36,219 nt of DNA from Candidatus Krumholzibacteriia bacterium (GCA_035268685.1 DATFKK010000159.1:1-36219), one strand, 5' to 3'. Positions 7,890 through 16,732 are shown, counted from the stretch's first letter. The notes: generated from the sequence alone by a model not told the origin. A program made the numbers and translations.

Positions 7890-9137
7890 GTGCGGATCCT
7901 TCAGGTGAACAAATTCTACGACCCGCGGGGGGGCACCGAAAGGGTCCTGTTCGACCTCGAAGACGGGTTGCGGGCGCGTGGTCACGACGTCGCGGTCTTC
8001 GCCTGCGAGCATCCCGACAACCGCCCGTCGGAGTGGAGTCGCTACTTCGTCGGGCGCCGCGACTACGAGAGCCCGGGTCCCGTCGACCGTCTGCGCCATG
8101 CCGTCGGGACCGTCTACGACGTCGGAGCACGTCGGGCACTGGGACGTCTTCTCGACGACTTCCGCCCCGACGTGGCGCACCTCCACAACGTGTATCACCA
8201 GCTCAGCCCCTCGGTGCTCGACGTCCTGCGTGCTCGCGGCGTGCCGGTGGTCATGACCCTGCACGACTACAAACTGGCCTGCCCCGTCTACCGACTGTTC
8301 CGTGACGGTGCGATCTGCACGAAGTGCGTCGGAACGGAATGGCCACTGTGGGTCGGCGTGCACGCCTGTTCGCGGGGGAGCAGGGCCGAGAGCTGGTTGC
8401 TCGCGCTCGAGTCCACCGTGCACCGGATGCGCCGTAGCTACGAGCGCGGCGTGTCGGTGTTCGTGAGTCCGAGCGAGTTCCTGGCGGGCATCGTGCGACG
8501 ACAGGGCCTTCCGGCCCGGCGCATCGCGGTCGTCCGCAACGCGCCCCGTCACCGGCCCGAGGCCGCGGACCCGGACGCACGGTCTCCGCAGCCGCGGGTA
8601 CTCTACGCTGGCCGGATCAGCCCCGAGAAGGGGGTCGACCTGCTGATCGAGGCGGCCCGGCGGGCTCCGGCCGTCGAGGTGCGGATCGCGGGTACCGGCC
8701 CGGATGCGGCCCGGCTCGGCGCGATGTCGGCCGACCTCGACAACGTGCGCTGGTTGGGTCGTCTCGGGCCCGAGGACCTGGAGGCGGAGCGCGCGGCCGC
8801 CTGGGCGGTGGCGGTCCCGTCGCGTTGGTACGAGAACGCGCCCCTGAGCGTGATCGAGGCCTTCTGCAGTGGGCGTCCGGTCCTGGCGGCCGACCACGGA
8901 GGACTGGTCGAGATGGTCGAGCCCGACGTCAGCGGATGGAGGATCCCCCCGGGCGACGTCGAGGCGTGGGCCGAGGCCCTCCGGCGCTTGCCCCGCGCGC
9001 AGTCGGAACTCATGCTGATGGGCATGCGGGCGCGAGCGGTGGCCGACCGTGACCACGACCACGAACGTTTCCTCGACGCCCACGAAGAATTGTACGCGAG
9101 CCTCGTGGAGCGCTCGAGAGGGACGGTGCAACGATGA
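7890..9137 (+). CDS. GT4-family glycosyltransferase with Cys cluster
   Basis: GT-B fold glycosyltransferase of family GT4, 415 aa. The N-terminus RILQVNKFYDPRGGTERVLFDL matches a group typical of cell-surface polysaccharide loci. The donor site includes VLYAGRISPEKGVDLLIEA (about 237-255) and EX7E at E315-NAPLSVI-E323. A Cys cluster (C131, C143, C146, C160 in CPVYRLFRDGAICTKC and following) is recurrent in this subgroup and may bind metal. The frame is open back to 7647, but homology begins at GTG 7890; a nearer ATG at 7885-7887 is out of frame. It is the first gene of a four-gene operon, overlapping the next by 4 nt (ATGA). Confidence 0.88.
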   Translation: MRILQVNKFYDPRGGTERVLFDLEDGLRARGHDVAVFACEHPDNRPSEWSRYFVGRRDYESPGPVDRLRHAVGTVYDVGARRALGRLLDDFRPDVAHLHNVYHQLSPSVLDVLRARGVPVVMTLHDYKLACPVYRLFRDGAICTKCVGTEWPLWVGVHACSRGSRAESWLLALESTVHRMRRSYERGVSVFVSPSEFLAGIVRRQGLPARRIAVVRNAPRHRPEAADPDARSPQPRVLYAGRISPEKGVDLLIEAARRAPAVEVRIAGTGPDAARLGAMSADLDNVRWLGRLGPEDLEAERAAAWAVAVPSRWYENAPLSVIEAFCSGRPVLAADHGGLVEMVEPDVSGWRIPPGDVEAWAEALRRLPRAQSELMLMGMRARAVADRDHDHERFLDAHEELYASLVERSRGTVQR

Positions 9138-10123
9138 TCCGATGCGGAGTGCTCGGTGCCGGTCGCCACGGCGAGCGCTATGTGCGTCACCTGTCGAACG
9201 GGGATGCGCCGGGGGCCACGGTGACGGCGGTCTCCCGTCGGTCCCCCGAAGCGCGCGAGCAGTTCGAACGCCGTTATCCGGTCCGGGCCCATGCCGAGTG
9301 GCAGGGCCTGATCGACGACGATCGCGTGGACGCGGTGATCGTCACGACCCCTCCCATGGTCCACGACGAGGCGATTCTCGCGTGTCTGTCCGCGGGCAAA
9401 CCGGTGCTGGTCGAGAAGCCTCTCACCGGAAACTGGGAGCGCGCGTGTGCGCTCGTGGGCCAGCTCGGTCCCGAACCACGCGTGATGGTCGCCCAGACGT
9501 TGCGCTTCCACCCGGTGCTGGAGGTCGCACGCGAGCAGATGGGGAGGTTGGGCCGCGTGCACCGGCTCCGGATCGCGCAGCGCCTGCAGCCCACGGGGAT
9601 CCGCTGGCAGGCCCATCCGCTGGAGGCCGGCGGGGGATCGGTGGTCCTCACGGGTGTCCATCTGTTCGACCTGGTCCGGTGGTTCGTGGGCGGGACACCC
9701 GACCATGTCCGCGCGACCCTGGGTCACGTGCGTCCGACGGCACTCGAGAACCTCTTCGACGCATGCTTCGACTACGACGTGGGGCCACTGCTGGCCTCGA
9801 CCGAGGTCAGCAGGTTCACCGCGAGCCGCAGTGCGCTGCTGGAGGTGGTGGGCACCGACGGTCAGTTCGAGGCCGACTACCTCGGTGGGGTCCTGCGCTG
9901 GCGCCGCGGCGCCGAAGTCGACACCTTGGTCGAGGTGCCCGACGCCATGACCATCCCGCGCACGCTCCTGGCCTTCGTGGAGTGGTTGCGGGGGCAGCGG
10001 GCCAATCCGGTCACCCTGTTCGACGGGGCCGAGACCCTGCGCATGGCCGAGGCGTGCTATCGCTCGCACGACGAGGCGCGGCGGGTGTCGCTGGCCGAAC
10101 TCTCCGAAGAGGAGCACGTCTGA
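9134..10123 (+). CDS. Gfo/Idh/MocA family oxidoreductase
   Basis: NAD(P)-dependent dehydrogenase of the Gfo/Idh/MocA family, 329 aa, acting on sugars or related polyols. The Rossmann motif is GVLGAGRHGERY (5-16), and the family EKP motif is at 94-96 (VLVEKPLTG). The C-terminal substrate domain has GGGSVVLTGVHLFDLVRW (166-183). It keeps the usual His (H176), but the Asp four residues before it in many members is not evident, so the catalytic details may differ. The start overlaps the GT4 stop by 4 nt. The context suggests nucleotide-sugar modification for a glycan (inference). Confidence 0.88.
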   Translation: MIRCGVLGAGRHGERYVRHLSNGDAPGATVTAVSRRSPEAREQFERRYPVRAHAEWQGLIDDDRVDAVIVTTPPMVHDEAILACLSAGKPVLVEKPLTGNWERACALVGQLGPEPRVMVAQTLRFHPVLEVAREQMGRLGRVHRLRIAQRLQPTGIRWQAHPLEAGGGSVVLTGVHLFDLVRWFVGGTPDHVRATLGHVRPTALENLFDACFDYDVGPLLASTEVSRFTASRSALLEVVGTDGQFEADYLGGVLRWRRGAEVDTLVEVPDAMTIPRTLLAFVEWLRGQRANPVTLFDGAETLRMAEACYRSHDEARRVSLAELSEEEHV

Positions 10124-10902
10124 TGCGCCGCAGCCCTTGGATCCTGATGGTTCTGCTGCTCCTGGCCTCGACGGCCTCCGCTCAGGGTCGGATCGATCGC
10201 TTCAAACTGATGCGTTTCGACCGTGCCGCCTACCGGGCCGGGCCGATGGCCATGCTGCCGGCCGACACGAACTCGGGGATCGGTCTGGTCTACGGCGATC
10301 GCTTCGGTCTGGTGCGTGTCGTGCGCGTGACCGACGACGCCGTCCGCGAAGTCTGGCGCAGTCGGAACCTGGAAGGCGGAGAGATCGCCGAGATCCTCGT
10401 GGCCGACCTCGACGGCAGCGGCGGTGCCGACATCGTGGCCCGCACGAGCGGAGGCAACGTGTTCGTGTTCGACGAGTTCTACTCGTCCCGTTGGGAGAGT
10501 CTGAACGAGGGCCTGCGGCAGGTGTCCGCCATGAGCATCGCCAACCTCGACGACGACCCGAACTACGAGCTACTGCTCTTCGCCGACAACCAGCTCCTGT
10601 ACTTCGACGGATCCGCGTTCAACCGCGAGTACCAGTCGACGCAGACCTACCGCGGCGGCGTGCGCGAGATGATGGTGGGCAACGTCGACAGCGATGCCGA
10701 ACTCGAGATCGTGTTCAACAACGGAGTCGTGGTCGACGCGGTGAACGGCGAGCCCGAGTGGGAGACCGAGGCTTTCGGCAATTCGATCGAACTCGTCGAC
10801 ATCGACGGTGACGGCCTGCAGGAGATCCTGGGCTACCAGACACCGACGTCGTTCATGCGTATCTTCGACGCCGACACCCAGGAGGAGAAGCCGCTCCAAT
10901 GA
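10123..10902 (+). CDS. Exported FG-GAP/VCBS-repeat protein
   Basis: Secreted beta-propeller-like repeat protein, 259 aa. The signal peptide is RRSPWILMVLLLLASTASA-QG. At least four integrin-type calcium-binding repeats can be seen: VADLDGSGGADIVAR, IANLDDDPNYELLLF, VGNVDSDAELEIVF and LVDIDGDGLQEILG. FG-GAP/VCBS repeats usually mediate extracellular adhesion or protein contacts. The frame is open far upstream, but ATG 10123 has GAGGAG about 9 nt before it and starts at the signal peptide. The ATG overlaps the previous stop by 1 nt, and the next gene overlaps this stop by 4 nt, so all four genes form one operon. The precise role is unknown. Confidence 0.85.
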   Translation: MRRSPWILMVLLLLASTASAQGRIDRFKLMRFDRAAYRAGPMAMLPADTNSGIGLVYGDRFGLVRVVRVTDDAVREVWRSRNLEGGEIAEILVADLDGSGGADIVARTSGGNVFVFDEFYSSRWESLNEGLRQVSAMSIANLDDDPNYELLLFADNQLLYFDGSAFNREYQSTQTYRGGVREMMVGNVDSDAELEIVFNNGVVVDAVNGEPEWETEAFGNSIELVDIDGDGLQEILGYQTPTSFMRIFDADTQEEKPLQ

Positions 10903-11510
10903 CTCCCGACCCCAGTGCGCTGCAGGCTCTGACCGGCGGCTTCGGCGCGCTGATCACGCCGGGTCTCGCCCTGTCGCTGGTGGCGATGGTGGTCGGGGGC
11001 TTGGCGCTCGGGGCGGCGCTCGACCGGCGGGATCACCTCGTCACGGTCGCGGTCTTCGTGCTCCTCTTCACCAGTGCGACGGCTCGCCGCGGGGTGGGCA
11101 CGACCGGAGTCACCGCACTGTGGGTGGGACTGGCCGCGCTGGTCGCGGTGATCGTGTGCCTGCGGGCGCACGGCGGGGTCTGGCGGGGGCTCCTGGCCGG
11201 ACTCCTGTTGGCCGTGGTGGCGATCCTGTGGCGGATCGAACTCTTCGGTCCGGTACTCCTGGAACTGCGCGGCGCATGGCAGAGCGTGCCGGCATGGGGA
11301 ACCCTGGTCGTCTACCACCTGGCCACCGCCCTCGCGTTGGCGGGTGTCTACGTGGTGGCGGCCGAGTCGGGGCGGAATCTTCCGGGCCGGCTGTCGTGGC
11401 TTCCGTGGGCGCTCACCTGCATCGGCACGGCTGCTCTGATCGCCACCGGCGGCTGGTCGGGGCTCGTCCAGGTCCTGCTGCTGCGCTGGCCCCACCTCCC
11501 GCTGGGCTGA
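10899..11510 (+). CDS. Polytopic membrane protein of unknown function
   Basis: Hydrophobic 203-aa protein with roughly six membrane segments: near residues 18-40 (ITPGLALSLVAMVVGGLAL), 46-60, 70-86, 95-113, 135-153 and 165-190. I recognise no family motif. It starts at an ATGA overlap with the FG-GAP gene and ends the operon; a hairpin follows at 11545-11577. Position suggests it works with the exported FG-GAP protein or the surface-glycan enzymes upstream, but this is inference only. Confidence 0.8.
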   Translation: MTPDPSALQALTGGFGALITPGLALSLVAMVVGGLALGAALDRRDHLVTVAVFVLLFTSATARRGVGTTGVTALWVGLAALVAVIVCLRAHGGVWRGLLAGLLLAVVAILWRIELFGPVLLELRGAWQSVPAWGTLVVYHLATALALAGVYVVAAESGRNLPGRLSWLPWALTCIGTAALIATGGWSGLVQVLLLRWPHLPLG

Positions 11511-11544
11511 GCTCGGCGGGGTCGGCGTACCGTGGCGGCAGTAC

Positions 11545-11577
11545 GAAGCCCCGCCGCGACACGCGCAGCGGGGCTTC
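11545..11577. terminator. Bidirectional intergenic hairpin terminator
   Basis: Perfect 10-bp inverted repeat GAAGCCCCGC (11545-11554) and GCGGGGCTTC (11568-11577) with a 13-nt loop. It separates the convergent membrane-protein operon (+, ends 11510) from the phosphatase and small-ORF transcript (-, ends 11630). There is no strong T-tract on either side. Confidence 0.6.
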
Positions 11578-11629
11578 ATCCCATCGGTTCCATTGTGAAC
11601 GTCTGCTCCTGGGTCGTCTTGTTCGGTTC

Positions 11630-11698
11630 CTAGCGCCGCAGCCACCAGAAGATGTCCGCGAGCAACGTGAGGAGACCGAGGAAGTCCTCGGAAGTCAT
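11630..11698 (-). CDS. Putative 22-aa small hydrophobic protein
   Basis: A 23-codon ORF on the minus strand, too short for routine calling: MTSEDF, then a hydrophobic stretch LGLLTLLADIFWWL, then RR and TAG. A Shine-Dalgarno matching the anti-SD perfectly (AAGGAGGT) ends 4 nt before its ATG. The start lies 66 nt after the phosphatase stop, and the ORF is followed 53 nt later by the hairpin at 11577-11545, so it looks like the last cistron of that transcript. The composition suits a membrane-inserted or amphipathic helix with a cationic C-terminus. I know no homologue; the function is unknown. A leader peptide for something downstream is unlikely, since only a convergent operon follows. Confidence 0.5.
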   Translation of the reverse strand: MTSEDFLGLLTLLADIFWWLRR

Positions 11699-11702
11699 TC
11701 CG

Positions 11703-11710
11703 ACCTCCTT
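11703..11710 (-). promoter_or_regulatory. Strong Shine-Dalgarno of the small ORF
   Basis: AAGGAGGT on the minus strand, an eight-base match to the 16S anti-Shine-Dalgarno, 4 nt before the ATG at 11698. It is stronger than the sites of most neighbouring genes and is the main support for translation of the small ORF. Confidence 0.6.
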
Positions 11711-11764
11711 CGGCAAGGTTTCGAGGATCGTGAGCCACACCGCCCCACCCGTCCCCATTCCCGG

Positions 11765-14269
11765 TCACCCCGATCCCGCTGCAGATTCCGTGCCGACATG
11801 GACTTCCTGGGAACGACGGACCACGACGACGGTCGTGTCGTCCACCGCCTCGGCGGCCGCATGGGCCTTCACGCGCTCGAAGATCGATGCGAGCAATCGC
11901 CGCGGCTCGTGCTCCCGCTCGGCACGGAGCAGCGCGGCGAGGCGCTGGGGACCGAAGGGTTCGCCCTCGGAGTCCTCCTCGTCGATCACACCGTCGGAGT
12001 AGGCCACGAGCGTATCGCCAGGATCGAGGCGGATGGTCCCGGCGTGGTAGCCGGCGTCGGGATCGACACCCAGCACCGGACCGCCGCGGGTCAGGGGTTC
12101 GCAGCGTTCGCGTCGGGATCGGATCCACAGCGGGGGTTCGATGCCCGCCACGCAGTACTCCACGACGCCCGTCCGTGGATCGATCAACGCGCAGAACAGG
12201 GCGATGAAGTTTCCGACCGAGGTCATTCCGTGGACGTGCCGGTTCACGTGCGCGATCGCGTCGGAAAGGGGGAGGCCGGGTCGCACGGTCTCGCGGACGG
12301 CCGTCCGGACTCCGCTCGTGAGGAGGCTGGCCGGAATCCCCTTGCCGGAGGCATCGGCGACGACGACCACGACCCCGCCATCGGACAGGGTGAAGTGATC
12401 GTGCAGATCGCCACCGACCGACCGGCTGCTGACGGTCCGGCCGCACACCGTGATCGAGTCGCCCAGGATCGGTGCCTGGGGCAGCAACTGTTGCTGGATC
12501 TTCTGGGCGAGTTGCAGTTCCGTCCGCACACGCTCGCGCGCGAGGTCCTCCTCGTGCAGACGGGCGTTCTGCAGCGCCGCCGCGGCCTGGCGGCACAGCG
12601 AGTCGACGTGGTAGAGGTGCAGGGCACCGTACGCGCGGCCGTCGTTCCGCGGGCCGAGCACCAGCAGGGCGACCGTCTCGCCCGAGGACACCAGCGGTGC
12701 GACCACGTGCGCGTCGGCGCGTCGGATCCAGGCCCGGGTGGAGGGGCCGAACCGATGGTCTTCGGTTGCGCGATCTGGCGGCAGGACGAGAACTTCACGC
12801 GATCCGCAGAGAAGTCGCGCGAGCGACGATTCGTCGCCCAGCTGCAGGGCCGTCGCCAGCTCCCCGTCGAGTCCGTGGGGCACCCATCGGCTCCCGTGCG
12901 GCTCGAGGATCCGCGCCTGGCGCGTGTCCACCAGCTGGCGGACGCCACCGAGGAAGTCCTCGATCACCGCCTCGGGTTCGCGCGACTCCGACAGGGTGCG
13001 GCCGAGCTCGTCGGCCACCCGGCGGATCCGTCGTTGCTCGGGGTACAGGACGCGATCGATCCCGCCGGCCAGAGCACGAACGGGAGCTCGTGTCAGCGTG
13101 AACAGGGCGACCAGCCCCACGATCACCAGGAGGTAGACCGCCGGACGCGCCGACGGATCCAGGCGCGGCCCCACGATGCCGGCCGTGACCCAGGCGCCCA
13201 GCGCGACCGGCAGGCCCAGGAACGCGGCGACGAGCGCCTGTCGGGTCAGATGGGCCAGATCGATCACACCGCTGCGGAGCAGGGCCAACGAGAAGCTCGC
13301 CGGCACGAGCGGCAGGGCGAGCACCGCGAGCTCGTCGAGCGGCCAGGCGTGGGTGGGGTCGAGCAGTCGGGCCAGGGCCGCGATCGTGAGTGGCAGCACA
13401 CCCAACCCGAGTCCCAGTGCGGCCAGGCGTAGCTTCGATCCGCGCACCCAGGTCTCGCGGCGCTGGATCTTGCGGACGAACACCGCGATCCCCGCGAGTA
13501 CGTACCCGACGAACAGAAGTGTGGTGGCGGTCAGGAGCCAGGGCTCGACCGCGCGTGCCGCCGGGCTGGCCGGAGCCAGCGACGACGCGACGTGGACGGG
13601 CAGCAGGACCACCGCCGGCACCAGCACCCAGCGCTGCCGCGCGTATCCCGCCTCCCGGCTCGCGACCCCTTCGGGGAAGATCAACAGGAAACGCAGCAGG
13701 AAGGCCGCCAGCAGCGCCTGCATCCCGTCTCGCAGCCCGGTGACCAGTCGGATCCAGTGGCGGTCGGGGAGGCTGGGCAGGTCGAGGAAGGGAAAGGCCA
13801 GCAACACGCACAGCACGTAGAACGTGCGGCCGAGCTCGTCGTCGCGGCGGAGGTAGGTGACGAAGCCCAGGAACAGGAAGCAGATCGCGCTGAGGCGCAT
13901 GGAGAGCGTGAGGACCTGGCTCTCCATCGGGCGTCGGCTGAGCTCGATGTCGAGGACCAGGGGACGGTCGTTCCGCAGCAGTGTCAGACGGAGCTCGTCG
14001 CCGGCGTGCTGGCCGACCAGGGAGGCTCGGACGTCGGCGTAACTGGCGACCCGTTCCCGCCCGAGGGCGATCACCCGATCGCCGACCTCGACGCCGGCCC
14101 GGGCGGCCGGCCCGTCGGGTTCGACGACCATGACGGTGGTCTGACGGAGCTTCCAGCCGAGGTCGGGACGCCGGAGCATCTCGAGACCACCGGGGATCTC
14201 GAGGACCAGGAGCAGGGGCACGACGGCGAGCAACAGACGTCGCCCGAGTCGGCCGGGGGACCGGTCCAC
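11765..14269 (-). CDS. PDZ-membrane-GAF-PP2C (SpoIIE/RsbU-type) phosphatase
   Basis: Membrane-bound Ser/Thr phosphatase, probably acting on an anti-sigma-factor antagonist in a partner-switching pathway. Order of parts (834 aa): a TM anchor (about 12-26), an extracytoplasmic PDZ domain (about 42-112, VVEPDGPAARAGVEVGDRVIALG), a multi-pass membrane region (about 118-395, six to eight segments), a linker with a GAF-like domain (about 420-570), and a C-terminal PP2C/SpoIIE domain (about 595-825). The linker AQKIQQQLLP is typical of RsbU proteins. Metal-site motifs are GGDLHDHF, VADASGKGIPASLL, AYSDGV and DDTTVVVV. The frame extends to GTG 14299, but GTG 14269 has GGGAGG 5 nt upstream and is preferred. 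It follows the M28-FlgD gene by 77 nt on the same strand. Confidence 0.88.
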   Translation of the reverse strand: MDRSPGRLGRRLLLAVVPLLLVLEIPGGLEMLRRPDLGWKLRQTTVMVVEPDGPAARAGVEVGDRVIALGRERVASYADVRASLVGQHAGDELRLTLLRNDRPLVLDIELSRRPMESQVLTLSMRLSAICFLFLGFVTYLRRDDELGRTFYVLCVLLAFPFLDLPSLPDRHWIRLVTGLRDGMQALLAAFLLRFLLIFPEGVASREAGYARQRWVLVPAVVLLPVHVASSLAPASPAARAVEPWLLTATTLLFVGYVLAGIAVFVRKIQRRETWVRGSKLRLAALGLGLGVLPLTIAALARLLDPTHAWPLDELAVLALPLVPASFSLALLRSGVIDLAHLTRQALVAAFLGLPVALGAWVTAGIVGPRLDPSARPAVYLLVIVGLVALFTLTRAPVRALAGGIDRVLYPEQRRIRRVADELGRTLSESREPEAVIEDFLGGVRQLVDTRQARILEPHGSRWVPHGLDGELATALQLGDESSLARLLCGSREVLVLPPDRATEDHRFGPSTRAWIRRADAHVVAPLVSSGETVALLVLGPRNDGRAYGALHLYHVDSLCRQAAAALQNARLHEEDLARERVRTELQLAQKIQQQLLPQAPILGDSITVCGRTVSSRSVGGDLHDHFTLSDGGVVVVVADASGKGIPASLLTSGVRTAVRETVRPGLPLSDAIAHVNRHVHGMTSVGNFIALFCALIDPRTGVVEYCVAGIEPPLWIRSRRERCEPLTRGGPVLGVDPDAGYHAGTIRLDPGDTLVAYSDGVIDEEDSEGEPFGPQRLAALLRAEREHEPRRLLASIFERVKAHAAAEAVDDTTVVVVRRSQEVHVGTESAAGSG

Positions 14270-14346
14270 TCCACCCTCCCGTTCTGGAGTCGTCCGCACT
14301 CTGACCGATGTCCCGCGCGGCCGTCAAGCGCGGTCGAGGCGAGACG

Positions 14347-15957
14347 TCACCGGGCGAGGACCATGCGGCGCGTCACCACCTGCCCCTCGAACTCCAGGCG
14401 CGTGAAGTAGAGTCCCGAGGCGACCGGACGTCCGGTGCGATCGGTGCCGTCCCACATCACCTCGTCGCGACCTGCCGCGTGCACCGACTCGACGAGGTTG
14501 CGTACGATCCGCCCACGCGCGTCGTAGACCCGCAGGGAGACGTGACCCTCGCGCGGGATCGCGTAGGCGACCAGGGTGCGCGGGTTGAACGGGTTGGGAA
14601 CGGGGCGTCCGAGCCACGCGCGGTCGTTCGCCAGGACGGCCGGGACGTCGGGCTCGTCGATGCCGACCGACGTGGACAGCCCCGCCTGATCGACGATCGT
14701 TCCGGCCAGGGCACGTGTGATCGCGTGCCCCAGCGTGGGGTCGAGCTGTTGGTAGGTGTCGGTGGAGCGGTGGTAGTCGCCGTAGGCCGCCCAGTCCTCC
14801 TCGATGGCCAGCAGGGCGGGGATCCCCGCCTGGAGGAACGGGATGTGATCGCTGCCGAAGGGATTGAAGCTGAAGCTCCACTCCAGTCCACCCAGGGCGA
14901 CCACGTTGTCACGCAGCGACGTCATCAGGGGCTCCGAGGCCTGGTTCGCTTCGATCAACACGCCGAAGTCGTCCTGCCAGGCCGAGACCATGTCCATGGT
15001 CAGGGCGGCGGTCACGGTCCATCCGTTGGCCGCGAGCTGGTCGACGTAGGCCTGACTACCGTACAGTCCCTGTTCCTCGCCTCCGAAACAGACGAAGTGC
15101 ACGCTGCGCTCGGGGACGGCGTCGGCGAAGACCTCGGCCAGGTGCAGGACCGCCGCCGTCCCGCTGGCATTGTCCTCGGCGCCGGGCGCGAGCTGGGTCG
15201 GGATCTCGCTGGTCGCGTCGTAGTGCGCACCCACGACCACGACCTCGTCGGGGAGTCCGGCGCCCTCGCGGATCGCGATCAGGTTCTGTGTCGTCCATCC
15301 CGGCATGGGCACCGTCTGGGAGACGACGGAGTACCCCGCGGACTCGAAGCCCGTGGTGAGCCAGGCGACGGCATCGTCGACGCCGCCGGCCTGGCCCTCG
15401 CTGTAGGTGTAGCGGGTGGTGATCGTGCCCGACCGCCCACTGGCGTCCAACGGTAGGTCTCCCGAGAGCTTGCGGACGATCTCGGAGTAGCGCGCGAGAT
15501 CGACTTCGTCGATCAGCGCGGTCTTGGCGGCGGAGTCGACACGGCGGGGCAGATTGGCCACCCCGTCGCGGGGACGCGGTGGTGGCGTGAGCCACGTCAG
15601 GCGTTCGAAGTGGTGGGAGAGATGGGAGTGCCCCGCGGGGTCGTCGAGGGCGACGATCCGATGACCGCTCCATCGCGCGAGGGTCCGCAGATCGTCGTCG
15701 GCATGGACGGCGGACTCGCGCACGACGTACAACTGTTCGCCGTCGGGGGCACGGAGCGTCCGGGCCGACGCGGGCAGGGCTGGCGTGGCGCCGGGTGCCG
15801 GCACCCACACGGTCCTGTCGCCCAGGATCCGGACCTGCACCTCGGCCTCGGACGGACGCGGTGTGCCGGAATCGACCAGATGGACGACGGGGCCGGCCAT
15901 CGCGGTGGTGGCGCCCAGCAGCGCGACGGCGCACAGCAGCAATCGGAGTCTCGGCAT
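14347..15957 (-). CDS. Secreted M28 peptidase with FlgD-like C-terminal sorting domain
   Basis: Exported zinc aminopeptidase of family M28, 536 aa. The signal peptide is MPRLRLLLCAVALLGATTAMA. The catalytic domain (about 225-425) has H245 (GAHYDAT), D262 (AEDNASG), E294/E295 (FGGEEQGLYGS), D322 (MDMV) and H396 (YHRSTD), a complete set. Residues about 452-536 are a FlgD-Ig-like tail (PNPFNPRTLVAYAIP, LRVYDARGRIVRNLV, WDGTDRTGRPVASGLYFTR), the domain that ends many secreted proteins of FCB-group candidate phyla and may direct secretion or surface attachment. The N-terminal 200 residues are a prodomain-like region without a recognised motif. ATG 15957 is chosen because the signal peptide starts there, although the frame is open to 16221. 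Confidence 0.92.
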   Translation of the reverse strand: MPRLRLLLCAVALLGATTAMAGPVVHLVDSGTPRPSEAEVQVRILGDRTVWVPAPGATPALPASARTLRAPDGEQLYVVRESAVHADDDLRTLARWSGHRIVALDDPAGHSHLSHHFERLTWLTPPPRPRDGVANLPRRVDSAAKTALIDEVDLARYSEIVRKLSGDLPLDASGRSGTITTRYTYSEGQAGGVDDAVAWLTTGFESAGYSVVSQTVPMPGWTTQNLIAIREGAGLPDEVVVVGAHYDATSEIPTQLAPGAEDNASGTAAVLHLAEVFADAVPERSVHFVCFGGEEQGLYGSQAYVDQLAANGWTVTAALTMDMVSAWQDDFGVLIEANQASEPLMTSLRDNVVALGGLEWSFSFNPFGSDHIPFLQAGIPALLAIEEDWAAYGDYHRSTDTYQQLDPTLGHAITRALAGTIVDQAGLSTSVGIDEPDVPAVLANDRAWLGRPVPNPFNPRTLVAYAIPREGHVSLRVYDARGRIVRNLVESVHAAGRDEVMWDGTDRTGRPVASGLYFTRLEFEGQVVTRRMVLAR

Positions 15958-16054
15958 GGATCCACTTCCGTCGGGAAACGCTCTCTCACAAAAGTACCAC
16001 CACCGACGGGGCCCGGGAAAGGGTCGTGGCGAGATCCCGACCCCTCGGTCCACG

Positions 16055-16732
16055 GTGGCGGCGGGGGCCCGATGGTTCGCGGCGGCAGCCGTCGTGGTCC
16101 TCGGGGCGTGCGCCTCGACCCCGCGGTCGGAGCGCGTCGGCGCCACGGTGGAGGTCTCGCCGGACTTCGGGCGCGTGCTCGAGGCGACCCTTGCCGTGGC
16201 CCCCACCGTCCCAGGTCCCACGACCGCAACCCTGCACGGGGACCTGCGGCGCGTGGCCCTCGAACTCCACGATCATCTGTACGCAGGATTGCCCGCCACT
16301 CGGTTGGTCGGCCCCGACAGCGTCGGAGCCCGGTTGGAGACCGGGGACGTCGGCCTGAGGCCGCTCGTCCGGCGACTGGCCCTGGGCGACCGGCTGCTGC
16401 CGGCCGATGGCGAACCCCTGCGACGTGCGCTCGGGCAGCGGTACGTCCTGCTGACCTGGATCGCGGAGACGGTCGTCACCGGATCGGAGCGGCCGCGCAC
16501 CGACCTCGACGTCTCGGACTTCAACACGGACCAGGGACTGGCCTCCTATCGGCGCATCGAGGGTGCCCTGCACGGGGCCGTCGTCGATCTCGAGCGCGCC
16601 GAGGTGTTGTGGCGTGCCCGCGAGCCCTACCGCGGACGTCCCGTCTTCGACGACGCTCCCTTCGGTACGGAACTCGATCGTCTTCGGGCATCGGCGGCGA
16701 CCACGCTCGCGATGACCCTGGAGAGTTCGTGA
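16055..16732 (+). CDS. Lipoprotein of unknown function
   Basis: Predicted lipoprotein, 225 aa from GTG 16055. The sequence AAGARWFAAAAVVVLGAC gives a short signal peptide ending in the lipobox LGAC (Cys19). The mature part is mostly alpha-helical by composition (LHGDLRRVALELHDHLYA, DLERAEVLWRAREPYRG), and I recognise no family. The GTG has no strong Shine-Dalgarno, so the exact start is uncertain; the frame is open upstream, but the sequence before it does not look coding. It is divergent from the M28-FlgD gene, 97 nt away. valS follows on the same strand but has its own likely promoter. Confidence 0.7.
   Translation: MAAGARWFAAAAVVVLGACASTPRSERVGATVEVSPDFGRVLEATLAVAPTVPGPTTATLHGDLRRVALELHDHLYAGLPATRLVGPDSVGARLETGDVGLRPLVRRLALGDRLLPADGEPLRRALGQRYVLLTWIAETVVTGSERPRTDLDVSDFNTDQGLASYRRIEGALHGAVVDLERAEVLWRAREPYRGRPVFDDAPFGTELDRLRASAATTLAMTLESS

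Noticed and set aside
10808-13432. 874-codon plus-strand frame spanning the membrane protein and the phosphatase
   Set aside because: It crosses the FG-GAP/membrane-protein junction, a hairpin and the phosphatase in wrong frames; composition is Arg/Gly/Pro-rich without domains.
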